Positions 17,851-28,595 of a stretch of DNA of 64,000 nucleotides are shown piece after piece (positions within the stretch are counted from its first letter, which is position 1; each line of letters opens with the position of its first letter). Below the pieces are notes generated by a model, which was not told where the DNA came from, made no database searches, and saw only the letters and a program-made list of their open reading frames with translations. A program made the translations under genes and the position numbers. The stretch spans positions 32,897 to 96,896 of the forward strand of contig NZ_JAJNKA010000019.1 in the NCBI RefSeq assembly GCF_021533215.1. The letters are read 5' to 3'. This DNA comes from Portibacter lacus. Lineage in GTDB: Bacteria > Bacteroidota > Bacteroidia > Chitinophagales > Saprospiraceae.

Positions 17851-18993
17851 TTATTTATCAGCTAATCTAATTCCGAACGATTGCCACTGAGAAGAAGCAT
17901 GGAAGAAATTACGGTATGTTTTTCGACTATGGCCAGGAGATGTTGCTTGAGATCCGCCTCTTAAAACCATTTGATTGATCATAAACTTACCATTATATTC
18001 TCCAAGCGCACCTTCAGCGGTTTTAAATCCTGGATAAGGAAGGTAAGCACTATGTGTCCATTCCCATCTTGCACCCCAGTCTAATTGATCGGACGCAATT
18101 TCCCATTCGAACTCTGTCGGCAACCTACGACCTGCCCATTCTGCATAAGCATATGCCTCATAAAAATTGACATGCGCTAAAACCTGTCCTTCTTCAATTT
18201 CCTTTAGTCCGCCTAAGGTATATTGTTTCCATGCTCCTTCGATGTTGTACCAGTATAACGGCGCTGCAGCCTTCCGATCATTAACCCATGCCCAACCTTC
18301 ATCCAGCCAAAGATTAGCTTTTTCATATCCTCCATCATTAATGAAGGCTAAGTATTCGCCATTTGTGACTAAAAAGTTATCGATGGTGAAATCATGAAGG
18401 TAGACTTTATGCCTTCCTTTTTCATTATCGTAGAAAAATCCCGATCCTTCGTGACCTATTTCATAAACACCTTCACTTACAGAAACTTTGTTATGATGGG
18501 CATTATGACCATTGGCAATTGAGAATCCATCCTTGTAAACTGGGTGAATCGGGTTTCCTGAAAAGGTAAATTTCAAATCAGTGATTAGCAATTCTTGATG
18601 TTGCTGCTCATGATTTAATCCAATAATGATTAAATCTTTCAGCTCTTCTTTATCAAGCAAGGATTCCATCGCTTTATCAACATAGGCGCGATATTCATAA
18701 ATTTCCTGGACTCCTGGTCTAGTGATGTTCCCTCTATCCGCTCTAAATATTCGATCGCCAGCTGCGTTGTAGTAGCTGTTGAATAAAAAACTGAAATCCT
18801 CGTGATAACGCTGATAAGTTGGAATATTTGGTTCTAAAACAAATGCTTCGAAGAACCAAGTGGTGTGCGCTAAATGCCACTTTGGTGGACTTACAAAAGC
18901 TTCTGGTTGAGGAATATAGTCTTCCACTTGAAGGGGCTCGCAGAGCTGTTCCGTATATCCACGAACCGAAATGTATTTTTCCGCAATATTCAT
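17851..18993 (-). CDS. egtB: Ergothioneine synthase EgtB (hercynine sulfoxide synthase)
   Basis: A 380-residue non-heme iron enzyme that joins a thiol (cysteine or gamma-glutamylcysteine) to hercynine with oxygen. The N-terminal DinB-like helical domain shows WHLAHTTWFFEAF and the iron-binding NHEQQHQELL; together these give the three-His iron site. The C-terminal half is an FGE-sulfatase-like domain with ITNGEYLAF-type NFLVTNGEYLAFI, EWAGRRLPTEFEWE and VLRGGS. Substrate thiol type is not clear. No C-S lyase (EgtE) gene is present nearby. First gene of the minus-strand operon egtB-unknown-egtD. A SenA-type selenoneine enzyme is a less likely alternative. Confidence 0.92.
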   Translation of the reverse strand: MNIAEKYISVRGYTEQLCEPLQVEDYIPQPEAFVSPPKWHLAHTTWFFEAFVLEPNIPTYQRYHEDFSFLFNSYYNAAGDRIFRADRGNITRPGVQEIYEYRAYVDKAMESLLDKEELKDLIIIGLNHEQQHQELLITDLKFTFSGNPIHPVYKDGFSIANGHNAHHNKVSVSEGVYEIGHEGSGFFYDNEKGRHKVYLHDFTIDNFLVTNGEYLAFINDGGYEKANLWLDEGWAWVNDRKAAAPLYWYNIEGAWKQYTLGGLKEIEEGQVLAHVNFYEAYAYAEWAGRRLPTEFEWEIASDQLDWGARWEWTHSAYLPYPGFKTAEGALGEYNGKFMINQMVLRGGSQATSPGHSRKTYRNFFHASSQWQSFGIRLADK

Positions 18994-19061
18994 ATAATCA
19001 TGCTAACACTAAAAACTACTCGTGTGTTTGCAAGACTAAGAATAAATTAAAGTTTAATATA

Positions 19062-21230
19062 TTATTTGCTGGCCATTTTTGGTGATTTAGAGTAAGCTAT
19101 CACAAGTTTTAACTCACCAAAAGTAGTATCAAATGGAATCTCTTTGATCAATTCCGTTAGTGATTTACTTTCATTTTTATCAATAAATGGCAATATCTTC
19201 TTCAATCTTGCTGGTTTGACAAATTTCGTGATTTCTATTTTTCCTTTCTCGACCCATCGAGCCATATGTCCTTCTATAGTCGTTGCTGCCATAGATCTTA
19301 ATTTGGCAATTTCTTTTACACTTTTTCCATCTTCATAGAGCCCTAATGTGATGGCGAACGTATCTGCTTTCTCTCCTTTAACTTTTTTTGCTGAGGGAAT
19401 AGGTGGTAAGTCATCCTGAGATATTTGCTTGCCCTTCCATATTTTTTCACCTAAGAAATCTAATGCATATAGCGTATTCAACCGGCCCCAGAAAATTTCC
19501 AAAAGATCACTAACTGCTTCATTATATGCTTTCGTTCCTTTTTTTAAACTGTAGGCTGCTAAATGTTCGTGAGTTGGTTTGATCAACTTCTCGAAGGTAT
19601 CATTTGTGAAATATTCAATTGCTTTCGTGATTCTTTCTAGTAATTCACTTGGATCCCCAGAAGCATCATAATCTTGAAAGAGTTTGTCCAGTTGGAACTG
19701 GAAACTTTGGGAAATTCGATCTAAATTCTTCTGGATTTTGTTTAATTGTAAAGAAAGGTCAACTGCCTTGGCCTTGTCAGGAATAGTTTTCTTTTCTAAC
19801 ACACTTATCCAGTCATTGATATCATCTTTCAAGTATCCGAAACTAAACGTAGCGCGTAATTTTCTTCTTGAATATAAGTGCTTTGCTTCTTTTAAACCAC
19901 TTTCGATTTCTTGGATACTAGGAGCGGATTGGTAGAAAGCTTGTACTTCTCCATTTACTCTGACACTTTTTGGATTAACCTTAGACTTCAGTGTCATTCC
20001 TTCCAGATTGGTGCATCTACTGAGTGCAACATAAGTTTGTCCGATTGCAAAAGCATCACCGATATCTATCACTGCTTTATCAAAGGTTAGACCTTGACTT
20101 TTGTGAATGGTGATCGCCCATGCTAGACGAATAGGATATTGCTTAAAAGAGCCCACCACTTCTTGCGTGACTTCATTCGTTTCTTTGTCTATGGAATAAA
20201 CCTTGTTTTCCCATTTGACCTTATCTATAAAATAGGTCCGGTCGTCATCTAGGAAACGAACCTTGATATCTTCTCTCCCGATGTGTTCTACCTTGGCCAG
20301 TTTTCCATTAAAGTAGGCGCCTTCTTCGGTATCATTCCTGATAAACATGACTTGTGCGCCTTCTTTTAACGTAAGGATTTCATCAATTGGAAAAGCAGAA
20401 TCAGCAAAATTACCATCTACTTCCGCTTTGAATTTATGCGCTCTAGAATCTAAGGAATTAAGAGCTTTCAAATTGATATCATTCGCCTTGTTGTTGTGGG
20501 TGGTTAAGATGATACTTTCATTATTTTTAGTCGTAAAGTCTGGGTCGTATTGCTCATTAAGTTGATCAAGTACATCACTTGTTGGATTACCGTTTCGTAT
20601 CGCGTTCAAAAGATGTATAAAGTTCTCCTCTTCTTGACGGTAGACCTTCTTTAATTCTATTAAAAGTGGTCTCGTTTCATTCCACACTTTCGCGTGAAAG
20701 AAATAGGGACTGGGATAATACTGGCGCAGTATGTCCCAATCATGATTTCTAGCAATTGGACTTAATTGAAATAAATCACCGATAACGATGACTTGCACTC
20801 CTCCAAAAGGGAGTTGGTTCTTTCGTGTATATTTCAGAGCATAATCTATCGCGTCTAAAGTATCTGCACGAACCATACTAATTTCATCTATGATCAATAA
20901 CTCCAGTGCCTGAATAACCTTTCGCTTATCCGTACGATAACGGAGATGATTTTTTAGAAGTGCTTTGTTTGTTGCATTATTGATGTCTACTCGATCAAAA
21001 GTAGGCACGTATATTTTCAATGGGAAGCCAAACATGGAATGAATCGTACTTCCACCTGCATTTATCGCCGCAACTCCTGTAGGGGCAACCACAGCAATAT
21101 TCTTTGAACTTTTTTCAATGATCTTCTTAAGGAGCGTAGTCTTTCCCGTTCCAGCTTTTCCTGTTAAAAAAAAGGTTTGGTCTGTGTGAATTGCATATTC
21201 TTCCGCTAGTTCCGCTTCTTTATTAATCAT
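19062..21230 (-). CDS. PIF1-like helicase with C-terminal helix-turn-helix domain
   Basis: A 722-residue superfamily 1B helicase. Walker A is TGKAGTGKTTLL near residue 23, the next block is VVAPTGVAAINAGGSTIHSMF, Walker B is LLIIDEISMV and the later RLAWAITIHKSQGLTFDKAVID and YVALSRC blocks complete the PIF1/RecD2 set. The C-terminal 120 residues carry a DNA-binding helix-turn-helix of the kind found after RecQ-like helicases (GKSVKEIAKLRSMAATTIEGHMARWV). It likely unwinds G-rich or replication-intermediate DNA in the cytoplasm. It stands alone, 68 bases from egtB and 111 from tamL. Confidence 0.88.
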   Translation of the reverse strand: MINKEAELAEEYAIHTDQTFFLTGKAGTGKTTLLKKIIEKSSKNIAVVAPTGVAAINAGGSTIHSMFGFPLKIYVPTFDRVDINNATNKALLKNHLRYRTDKRKVIQALELLIIDEISMVRADTLDAIDYALKYTRKNQLPFGGVQVIVIGDLFQLSPIARNHDWDILRQYYPSPYFFHAKVWNETRPLLIELKKVYRQEEENFIHLLNAIRNGNPTSDVLDQLNEQYDPDFTTKNNESIILTTHNNKANDINLKALNSLDSRAHKFKAEVDGNFADSAFPIDEILTLKEGAQVMFIRNDTEEGAYFNGKLAKVEHIGREDIKVRFLDDDRTYFIDKVKWENKVYSIDKETNEVTQEVVGSFKQYPIRLAWAITIHKSQGLTFDKAVIDIGDAFAIGQTYVALSRCTNLEGMTLKSKVNPKSVRVNGEVQAFYQSAPSIQEIESGLKEAKHLYSRRKLRATFSFGYLKDDINDWISVLEKKTIPDKAKAVDLSLQLNKIQKNLDRISQSFQFQLDKLFQDYDASGDPSELLERITKAIEYFTNDTFEKLIKPTHEHLAAYSLKKGTKAYNEAVSDLLEIFWGRLNTLYALDFLGEKIWKGKQISQDDLPPIPSAKKVKGEKADTFAITLGLYEDGKSVKEIAKLRSMAATTIEGHMARWVEKGKIEITKFVKPARLKKILPFIDKNESKSLTELIKEIPFDTTFGELKLVIAYSKSPKMASK

Positions 21231-21341
21231 GTCCGAAAAGTAATAATATTATTTATGATATAGTATTGGTGTAAGAAAAACCAATTGCGTTACAACCAAG
21301 TTACGGAATTCTTTAAAATTCTTTCAGAGAACAAATTTAGT

Positions 21342-23594
21342 TTAAAAAGGATAACCGATCCCTGCACTTAAGATAATGTTTTCTCTCATCCACGGGAAAA
21401 TCCCAGTTCCAGGTGATTTATGAATCCACCGCTCACCTATATTTTCATAAGGTTCATAAAGTGGAACACCAAAATCTAATCGCACAGCAAAGAAATCTAT
21501 ATCTGCTCTCAACCCGAACCCTGTATTCCACGCCAGCTCTTTGTAGAAATTGTTCAACTTAAATTGGCCTTCTGGCTTCGAGACCTCATCTCTGATCAGC
21601 CATACATTTCCAGCATCAAAGAATAAGGCACCGCGAAAAATGGAAAATAGTGGAAACCGATACTCTGTATTGAGCAAAATTCTTATATCTCCAGATTGAT
21701 CAATCGGGTTAATAATACCGGAATCATCTTCTTGTTGATACCTTCCTGGTCCGACAGACCTAAACGCAAAACCTCTTAACGTAGTAGGACCTCCCATGTA
21801 GAATTGTTTCGTAAAAGGCGCTACTTCGGAGTTTCCATAGGCCTTCACTATACCAAAATTAACTCGAGTGACTAAGTTCTCAATAAATGAAAATTTCCGT
21901 GTGAATCGATATTCGATATCCGTTCTGACATACTGTGAAATCGGCACTCCCGTTATAGAATTTGCAAAAATAGTCGAAGTATTTCCGGAAGTTTCTAGAT
22001 TCCATCTTAAGTAATAAGAGTTTCGTTGTCCCTCTGTTAGTTTATTCGTATGGGTAAGACCAAATTGGGAACCTATAATTAGATTATCGCTATACCTTAG
22101 TTTAAGACTAGGCTGTGCAATGGCGATACTGTCAAAATAAGTCGTAGTTCCTAGTAAATTAATATAGTTCACAAACAATGGCTGCGCCGTAAAAGTAAAC
22201 CTTGATTCTGTCCTCCATTCATAGCCATAAGTAAAATTCGCACTATTGACATTGAAAAACTCTAGCCAGAGTTGATAGTCGTTTTCTAATTTTATAAATG
22301 TTTTCGGTGCTACAGAAGACCTTAGTTTCCTCGTTGGAAATGGCACGAGCAATCTCGGAACTTCATAGCCAACACCTGCTGCGATATTAAGAATAGAAAA
22401 TCCTACATTTAGATCCTTATACTGCAATTCGGTACCTCCTCTGATCGTCGCGCTGAATTTCTCTGCTCTTCTAAAAGTATTGTCATTGGTGTATGAAAAG
22501 GAAAGAGAAGAACCCAGAAAACTTTGATCTGAAGTGGACAACTCTCCATCATATCTTGCACTCTGATACAGTGTCGGAGTTAATAAAATATTGACATCTA
22601 GCGAATCCGCGGCAGACTTCTCGTATTGAATATTGACATACTTGAAAATATTCAAGTTGATTAACCGGGATAGGGTAAGACTATAATCTTTCACTGAAAA
22701 AACTTCGTCAGGCTGAATAAGAATATTGCTCTCTAACGTTTTCTTGTCGATGAATTTGAAATCCTCGTAAATGTTTAAATTTTTCCAGACATAACTGTTT
22801 TTAGCATCTGCAATTGCACCAGAACCCAATGCTCCACTAGTGGTATAAACATTAACATTCTTAATGAAATATTTCCTGTGCAGGCTGTCATTCGCAGGCT
22901 TCTTAATCTTCATAATCACGTTCACACTGTCTATGCTTGCCGTATCAACTAAGTAATAAATATCCAGTGAATTAAAATCGAAATATCCTTTAGATCTTAC
23001 ATATTCTGTTACTTCGGCTCGCTCGATATCAAATGCTTCGATTCGGTATCGATCTCCTTCTTTGACACTCATTCTTCTAAAGCTCCTGATGAGAGAATCG
23101 ATCGGCGTATTTCCTTTCGGTCGCTCCACTTTGGCCATTATGGTAGGCGGAGTTGCGTCAATATTATATTTTATCGTGGCAGTTTTATCCTTTTCTTGAA
23201 CTTCGCCAGTAACTTCGCTATTAAAGTAACCTTCATCCTGCATCTCTTTCTTGATGATCTGTTCGACTAGAGGAATATTGACTTCATCAAGGTAGACAGG
23301 CTCTTCAGCAAAACGATTGTAAATGAACTTAGACCACCACTTGTCTTTGCTTTCATCGAAGCGGTAGTAAACCCATAGATTAAAATAAACCAAACTCAAA
23401 AGCTTTCTATTCGGTTTCGGATAGATTGCAAGATCTATGGCTTCTCGTACCCTATCTTCTTCCGCAAGCTTGTCATCCTTAGCAAGCTCTATTTCTGCTC
23501 CTCTATATAACTTCTTATCGTCTGGTACATACTTAGGAATCGAGCACGATGCCAGCAATAAGATTGTCACTATAATGATCCCACTCCGCTTCAT
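21342..23594 (-). CDS. tamL: TamL: BamA/TamA-family outer-membrane lipoprotein
   Basis: A 750-residue Omp85-family protein. The N-terminus has a lipobox (LLLASC, Cys17), so it is lipid-anchored, the feature that marks Bacteroidota TamL against TamA. POTRA-like domains cover about residues 25-330 and the 16-strand barrel the rest, with the VRGF-like element FYMGGPTTLRGF and an aromatic C-terminal residue in GIGYPF. It works with TamB to move or insert outer-membrane components. It overlaps the tamB stop by 4 bases (ATGA), so the two are coupled. Confidence 0.9.
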   Translation of the reverse strand: MKRSGIIIVTILLLASCSIPKYVPDDKKLYRGAEIELAKDDKLAEEDRVREAIDLAIYPKPNRKLLSLVYFNLWVYYRFDESKDKWWSKFIYNRFAEEPVYLDEVNIPLVEQIIKKEMQDEGYFNSEVTGEVQEKDKTATIKYNIDATPPTIMAKVERPKGNTPIDSLIRSFRRMSVKEGDRYRIEAFDIERAEVTEYVRSKGYFDFNSLDIYYLVDTASIDSVNVIMKIKKPANDSLHRKYFIKNVNVYTTSGALGSGAIADAKNSYVWKNLNIYEDFKFIDKKTLESNILIQPDEVFSVKDYSLTLSRLINLNIFKYVNIQYEKSAADSLDVNILLTPTLYQSARYDGELSTSDQSFLGSSLSFSYTNDNTFRRAEKFSATIRGGTELQYKDLNVGFSILNIAAGVGYEVPRLLVPFPTRKLRSSVAPKTFIKLENDYQLWLEFFNVNSANFTYGYEWRTESRFTFTAQPLFVNYINLLGTTTYFDSIAIAQPSLKLRYSDNLIIGSQFGLTHTNKLTEGQRNSYYLRWNLETSGNTSTIFANSITGVPISQYVRTDIEYRFTRKFSFIENLVTRVNFGIVKAYGNSEVAPFTKQFYMGGPTTLRGFAFRSVGPGRYQQEDDSGIINPIDQSGDIRILLNTEYRFPLFSIFRGALFFDAGNVWLIRDEVSKPEGQFKLNNFYKELAWNTGFGLRADIDFFAVRLDFGVPLYEPYENIGERWIHKSPGTGIFPWMRENIILSAGIGYPF

Positions 23595-26500
23595 TTCTTA
23601 GGTTTTATCTGACCAAATTTTGTTTTATAGGAAAGCCCGACGCCCGTTTTCCATACATTATCATCGCTTAATGCATTGAAATCTGATTTCTGAAATACTT
23701 TAACCCTCAGTTTTCCGGAAGCTGTAAGAATGTACTGGATGACAAAGTCACCTGCAAAACTAGAAAAGTTATTGCTAGTTGAGTTGCCCGTTTCCAAGTT
23801 GGCATTTCCTCCAGCAGAGATGATCAATCGATCATTAAAAAGCTTCTGTTTTAAGCCAATTCCGAATTCGGTAACGTTCGCATTGCCCTCTTTGGTGATA
23901 TCTTGATATTGGTCAATGTTGAAGTCTATTTCGAAACCTTGCGCACGAGACGCTAGCTTGTTCAGTTGACCATTGATTAAGTTTCCTACACTACTAACTG
24001 CGGTAGACGTTCCGACATTACTGATGTTTCCACCACTACTTCCTCCTACGAAACTATTGAAAAGGATAATACTTCCCACTTGCTCCAGCAACTGGGTTTC
24101 GTTTTCTCTAAGCTGAGAAAGGGCAGAAGTGATTGAATTTCCAACAGGGTTAGACGACGATTCTGGAATCTGAATATCAAAGGATAATTCAGGTTTTGTC
24201 AATGTTCCATCTACATTTAAAACGACATTCACTTTTGTTCTTAATGAACCACTATCATCATCTAGACTTCCTCCCGAACTTTCTAGAAGTGCATACGTAT
24301 TAACATCAGCAGAATACAATGCACGCATATCAAGGATGGCATCATACGGGTCGCCCTGAAATACAATTTTACTTCCTGCATCTAATGCGAATGTTCTCCT
24401 AATCGTATTCTCATACGAGACACGATAATTTCCTTCAGTAACGATATAATCTCCGACGATTCTTATGTCTCCGTATGCAGGAATGGTAACGATTAAGTTG
24501 GTATTCCCTCGGATGTCTAGTCTATCACCTGTTACTGGATCTACGATCACATGAAATAAGGCATCATCTGTTGCGCTAAGGGTCAGATTAAGTTCGATAG
24601 AGCTGTTAGGTGCATAGACTTTCTGAGAAATACTATCGATAGCTTCTTCGGAATTAATTTCGTTTCCGTCGTAAAATAGAATATATGATTCTTGGGTAAG
24701 AACAGCAGCTGAACTCAGCAGTTGAACGGTAAAGTCAGTTTCTTTCAAGGCTGAAATATCAGCAGTGATTACAGGACGATTGGTAGTCCCGGTAATCTTA
24801 GCATCTACCTTTCCTACGAATGTGCCATAGTAATATTCTCGCTTATTCTGCTTAGAATTAAGAAACATGAATTGTTCGGCGTTAAAGTCTAGATCGAAAG
24901 CGATATCATCGAAGAAGTCATGGGTGATGTTACCTTTCAGGTAAGAAAGTCTACCAGCTTGATCCTCTAATGTAGCGTCCGGTTTGATGAGACCATCAGA
25001 AATATTAATTTTACCTTCCTTGATCTTGTATTCTGTTCCTAGATCAACGATGAATGCCTTCACTTCTTGGAAGTATAAAGCTCCTGTGATCAGTGGGTCT
25101 GCTAATTGTCCATCGATGGCTAGATATCCTTGCATCGCACCTTCTAAGTTTTTCGCATATGAGGTAACGAAAGGACTAAACGGGGCAAGGTTTAACTTTT
25201 CGATCAGCACTTTACCGTACATATAGGAGCTGGATAAGTCATAATTTACATCCCCTTCTAATAATACTTCCTCTCCTTTCAGACTCAAAAGTGCGGTAAC
25301 ATCTTGTCCTTCTTTCTGCGCTTTTAATCCTAGGTCTCCTATTTGAAATTCGTTAAATCGGATATTGTTAATATTAAGATCCCCATCTATTGGCGTTTCG
25401 TCATTCAGCCCTATTTGTAGATCTCCATTCATAAGTCCATCCACATCTAGTGAATCGATGCCCACGATGTCTACAAGGTTATTCAGATTAAAATTAGTAA
25501 ATGAAAGATCTATTTTGTCACTCGTTCCACCTATCGAAAACGCCTCTTCAGAATTGTTGATTTGAATTTTCGGAATGACCATTCCTTCCTCACCGATCAA
25601 GATGGAGGACTCCTGTTCAAGATTCCATTTCTGATCATTTAGGTAGAAATCTTTAATCATATCGATCGAGAAATTGATGCTGTCTTGGGCTCTAATCTGA
25701 GATGTGAAAGCCAGACTTTTTTCATCTTTCTGATTTCGAATGAGACCATTGATGATGGCAGATTGCTCTCGAAAGATCATATCTAGATTTACTTCTCCTA
25801 AGTGGACGGACTCAGACATAGACACCGAATCTATATGTAGATTTGATTTGATTAAGTTGGGATTATTCTGAGCTGTTGCTTTGATATTTTCTATATAGTA
25901 TCCATCATATATAATCACAGGTGCGACTGCTTTGAATTCTGTTAGATTATTAGGCATGTCAAGGGCGAAATCTAAGGTTACCGTGTCTAGTCTTTCTAGA
26001 GGGAAATCGAAAAATTGAGCAACTTCCGTAGCATTGAAGACTTGTAAATTGACATCCATTACATCGTTCCTAACTTTCTTAAGTTCCTGAGATGAAAGGA
26101 TATCGTCTTCGCCGGAAGTACGACCTAAGAAGTTTTTCAAAGGGAAGTACTGGTCTAGAAAATCAAGAATCACATCAGGTAAGATGCTCAACTGATAATC
26201 GCCTTCTACCTTCGCATCAATGAAGTCTCCATTCAGAAACAAGCCCTTTCTGCCATTTTCTTTTTTTGCTACTAAGGTGATGCTGTCTGTTAACCATTCT
26301 TTCTGCTCTTTATACATTCGGATATTCTTAATGGTAATCCTGCCATCTGCGTCGTCTGGGTTTAGACCAGCGATATCTGCGTTTATATCCAATTGAATTT
26401 GGAATTTTTCATCAGCCAGATTGAGTTTCTCTAGATTAAGCGTATCCAGCGCAAGGTCGAATCTCATAATCGGAATCGAGTCATTCATATCTACTAGACC

Positions 26501-28498
26501 TTTGAAATTCATCCTAATATTTTTGTCATTAATATCAGCAAGTCCCGTAAATTTTAATCCATCGATAAATCCATCAATATTGAAATTTTCATAGACATAT
26601 CCATTGTATTCTACTTGGGAGACCGTTGCATCTATCTTTGTTTTTAGGTCTTCCGTTGTTATTCCGCTTCCATCGAACTTGGCATCAAGTGTGATTGTGT
26701 TAAGACTGTCATTGTCTAGTAACGATCTTAGATTGAACTGATCAAAAGTAATTTTTCCTTGGTAAGTGGCGTCATCATATTCTGGTGTAAATTGTACCAT
26801 CAGATCGGTTCCGATATCACCTAAAGAAGTCGTGAAACTGCCATCTAGATTAACATTGTATATTGTTCCTTTCGCATTTCCTGAATATCTTATTGTATCA
26901 AATTTTGCTACCATTTCAGGTAGTGAATCCACGAATATAGCAGCATCCTTATACCCAGAGATGATATGGTGAATTTTCAAGTCGTACTTTAATTTCTCTG
27001 TGTCAGATAGGTTTTCTAGTTCGCCACTAAATTTTGCTTCAGCAAGAGATTCCGTATAAATTTCTAGGTTCGTTAGATTTAGTTTTTGCATGCCTCCGGA
27101 AGCATTGGTCGTGATTCTGATGTCTCCGATTTCTTTTAGCTGTCTTTTCAAGGTGTCATTCGGCAAGAAAACAACATATTCTTCATAATCAGCTTTTCCG
27201 TTCAATTTGAAATTCTGAACACTGATATTATCAGGATTAAGAAGGTTGACAAATTTTCCACTCGCATCTATTGAGGTATTCCCAACTGTTAAATTTAGTT
27301 TGTTAAGTTGCATTTTCGCCAATGTTCCTTCAGCGCTTCCGCTCATCTTAAGCATTTCATCCATAAATGGTTCTATGGCTTCCAGAGGTAAGAAATACGA
27401 CAAGTTTTTCATGGATAAATTCACAGACGGAATTCTGAGATCTATTTTTGTAGAAGGATCCATCGAAGCTAGGGCATTAAAATCAGAATATTGAGCAGTA
27501 ATGCTAGCATTAGCTTGGCTTCCTAATGTTTGTAGGTCCAGATTGTTAATAGAGAAAGATTGATCCGTTAGTACGACTTGGCCACTCAAGTTTTCTAAGC
27601 TAAATTGATTATTCAATTTCAATTTAATTTGGTCTACACTTCCGCTAAGTTGTTTACTATTAACGGAAAGATCTGCAATATCTACTTGTAGGTCTTGAAC
27701 TTCTATAAATCTAGCATCAAAGGTGTCTGTCCGTACGAATCCTTTTTCCTTCATAGAGAGAAAGGCATTGTTAACTTGTAGTTTTTTTATGTCAATGTTA
27801 TAAGGTAGGCTACTCAATGGAAAAGCCATGGTTGTATTTTCTTGAATAGGTTGTTCAGCCGGAATATTCGCTTCGTTTCCAGGATAAAGTAAGCTCTCAG
27901 CTCCTAGACCATCCATTCTAATATAGTCGAAAACTAAAACCTCGTTATTAAGGTCAAATTTGCTAATCTTAAGATCTAGATTGTCGAAATGTACTTTGTG
28001 TTCTCCGCTTAATAAATTGGCGGTAGCCCTAACATTATCAATGTTCACTTTATCTAGATCAATAACAATCGTTGACTCAGATGAAGTAGTCGTATCTTCG
28101 GAAGCAAATGCATCGATTAAGAACTGGAAATTGTAGATACTATCTTGGTTCTCATCAACATTGATAATACCAGTATTCATCTTTAACTGGTCGATTTCAA
28201 TGATTTTTCGAATTAACTTAAAGAATGCAATATCGATGAAAATCTCCTTGGCGTATAAAAGAGTGTCTTGTTTCTGATCTTCTATGTAGATGCCTTTTAT
28301 ACTGGCAGCATCTACAAAATTCATCGCTACTTTATCGATGGCTACTTTCGTGTTTAATTGTTTGGATAATTGAGTCGTTGCGAAATGTGCAATTTTCGTC
28401 TGAACGAAGGGAAGCCTGAGTAGTGCCAATAGCAAGATAACAAGGATGATGATCCCAGCCAATATCTTTAAAGTTAGCTTGCTTATTTTCTTAATCAT
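23591..28498 (-). CDS. tamB: TamB translocation/assembly module protein
   Basis: A giant periplasm-spanning protein, 1635 residues from the ATG at 28498; the frame is open to 28519, but the later start begins with a normal anchor (MIKKISKLTLKIL then a hydrophobic helix). An AsmA-like N-terminal domain is followed by a long run of beta strands forming the lipid-conducting groove, and the C-terminal DUF490 domain is at about residues 1180-1635, with GDYIVTEGNYRVSYEN and GGNISNVGTS-type segments. It bridges the inner membrane to TamL. The tamB-tamL order and 4-base overlap are as expected for Bacteroidota. Confidence 0.92.
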   Translation of the reverse strand: MIKKISKLTLKILAGIIILVILLLALLRLPFVQTKIAHFATTQLSKQLNTKVAIDKVAMNFVDAASIKGIYIEDQKQDTLLYAKEIFIDIAFFKLIRKIIEIDQLKMNTGIINVDENQDSIYNFQFLIDAFASEDTTTSSESTIVIDLDKVNIDNVRATANLLSGEHKVHFDNLDLKISKFDLNNEVLVFDYIRMDGLGAESLLYPGNEANIPAEQPIQENTTMAFPLSSLPYNIDIKKLQVNNAFLSMKEKGFVRTDTFDARFIEVQDLQVDIADLSVNSKQLSGSVDQIKLKLNNQFSLENLSGQVVLTDQSFSINNLDLQTLGSQANASITAQYSDFNALASMDPSTKIDLRIPSVNLSMKNLSYFLPLEAIEPFMDEMLKMSGSAEGTLAKMQLNKLNLTVGNTSIDASGKFVNLLNPDNISVQNFKLNGKADYEEYVVFLPNDTLKRQLKEIGDIRITTNASGGMQKLNLTNLEIYTESLAEAKFSGELENLSDTEKLKYDLKIHHIISGYKDAAIFVDSLPEMVAKFDTIRYSGNAKGTIYNVNLDGSFTTSLGDIGTDLMVQFTPEYDDATYQGKITFDQFNLRSLLDNDSLNTITLDAKFDGSGITTEDLKTKIDATVSQVEYNGYVYENFNIDGFIDGLKFTGLADINDKNIRMNFKGLVDMNDSIPIMRFDLALDTLNLEKLNLADEKFQIQLDINADIAGLNPDDADGRITIKNIRMYKEQKEWLTDSITLVAKKENGRKGLFLNGDFIDAKVEGDYQLSILPDVILDFLDQYFPLKNFLGRTSGEDDILSSQELKKVRNDVMDVNLQVFNATEVAQFFDFPLERLDTVTLDFALDMPNNLTEFKAVAPVIIYDGYYIENIKATAQNNPNLIKSNLHIDSVSMSESVHLGEVNLDMIFREQSAIINGLIRNQKDEKSLAFTSQIRAQDSINFSIDMIKDFYLNDQKWNLEQESSILIGEEGMVIPKIQINNSEEAFSIGGTSDKIDLSFTNFNLNNLVDIVGIDSLDVDGLMNGDLQIGLNDETPIDGDLNINNIRFNEFQIGDLGLKAQKEGQDVTALLSLKGEEVLLEGDVNYDLSSSYMYGKVLIEKLNLAPFSPFVTSYAKNLEGAMQGYLAIDGQLADPLITGALYFQEVKAFIVDLGTEYKIKEGKINISDGLIKPDATLEDQAGRLSYLKGNITHDFFDDIAFDLDFNAEQFMFLNSKQNKREYYYGTFVGKVDAKITGTTNRPVITADISALKETDFTVQLLSSAAVLTQESYILFYDGNEINSEEAIDSISQKVYAPNSSIELNLTLSATDDALFHVIVDPVTGDRLDIRGNTNLIVTIPAYGDIRIVGDYIVTEGNYRVSYENTIRRTFALDAGSKIVFQGDPYDAILDMRALYSADVNTYALLESSGGSLDDDSGSLRTKVNVVLNVDGTLTKPELSFDIQIPESSSNPVGNSITSALSQLRENETQLLEQVGSIILFNSFVGGSSGGNISNVGTSTAVSSVGNLINGQLNKLASRAQGFEIDFNIDQYQDITKEGNANVTEFGIGLKQKLFNDRLIISAGGNANLETGNSTSNNFSSFAGDFVIQYILTASGKLRVKVFQKSDFNALSDDNVWKTGVGLSYKTKFGQIKPKK

Positions 28499-28595
28499 TG
28501 TCTCTATAACGCTTACCAAAGTCTAAAATACTACTTTCAGTTCGCTTGCATTGAACATTTATTAAATCATTAACGTAAGATTTAAAACGTAAATA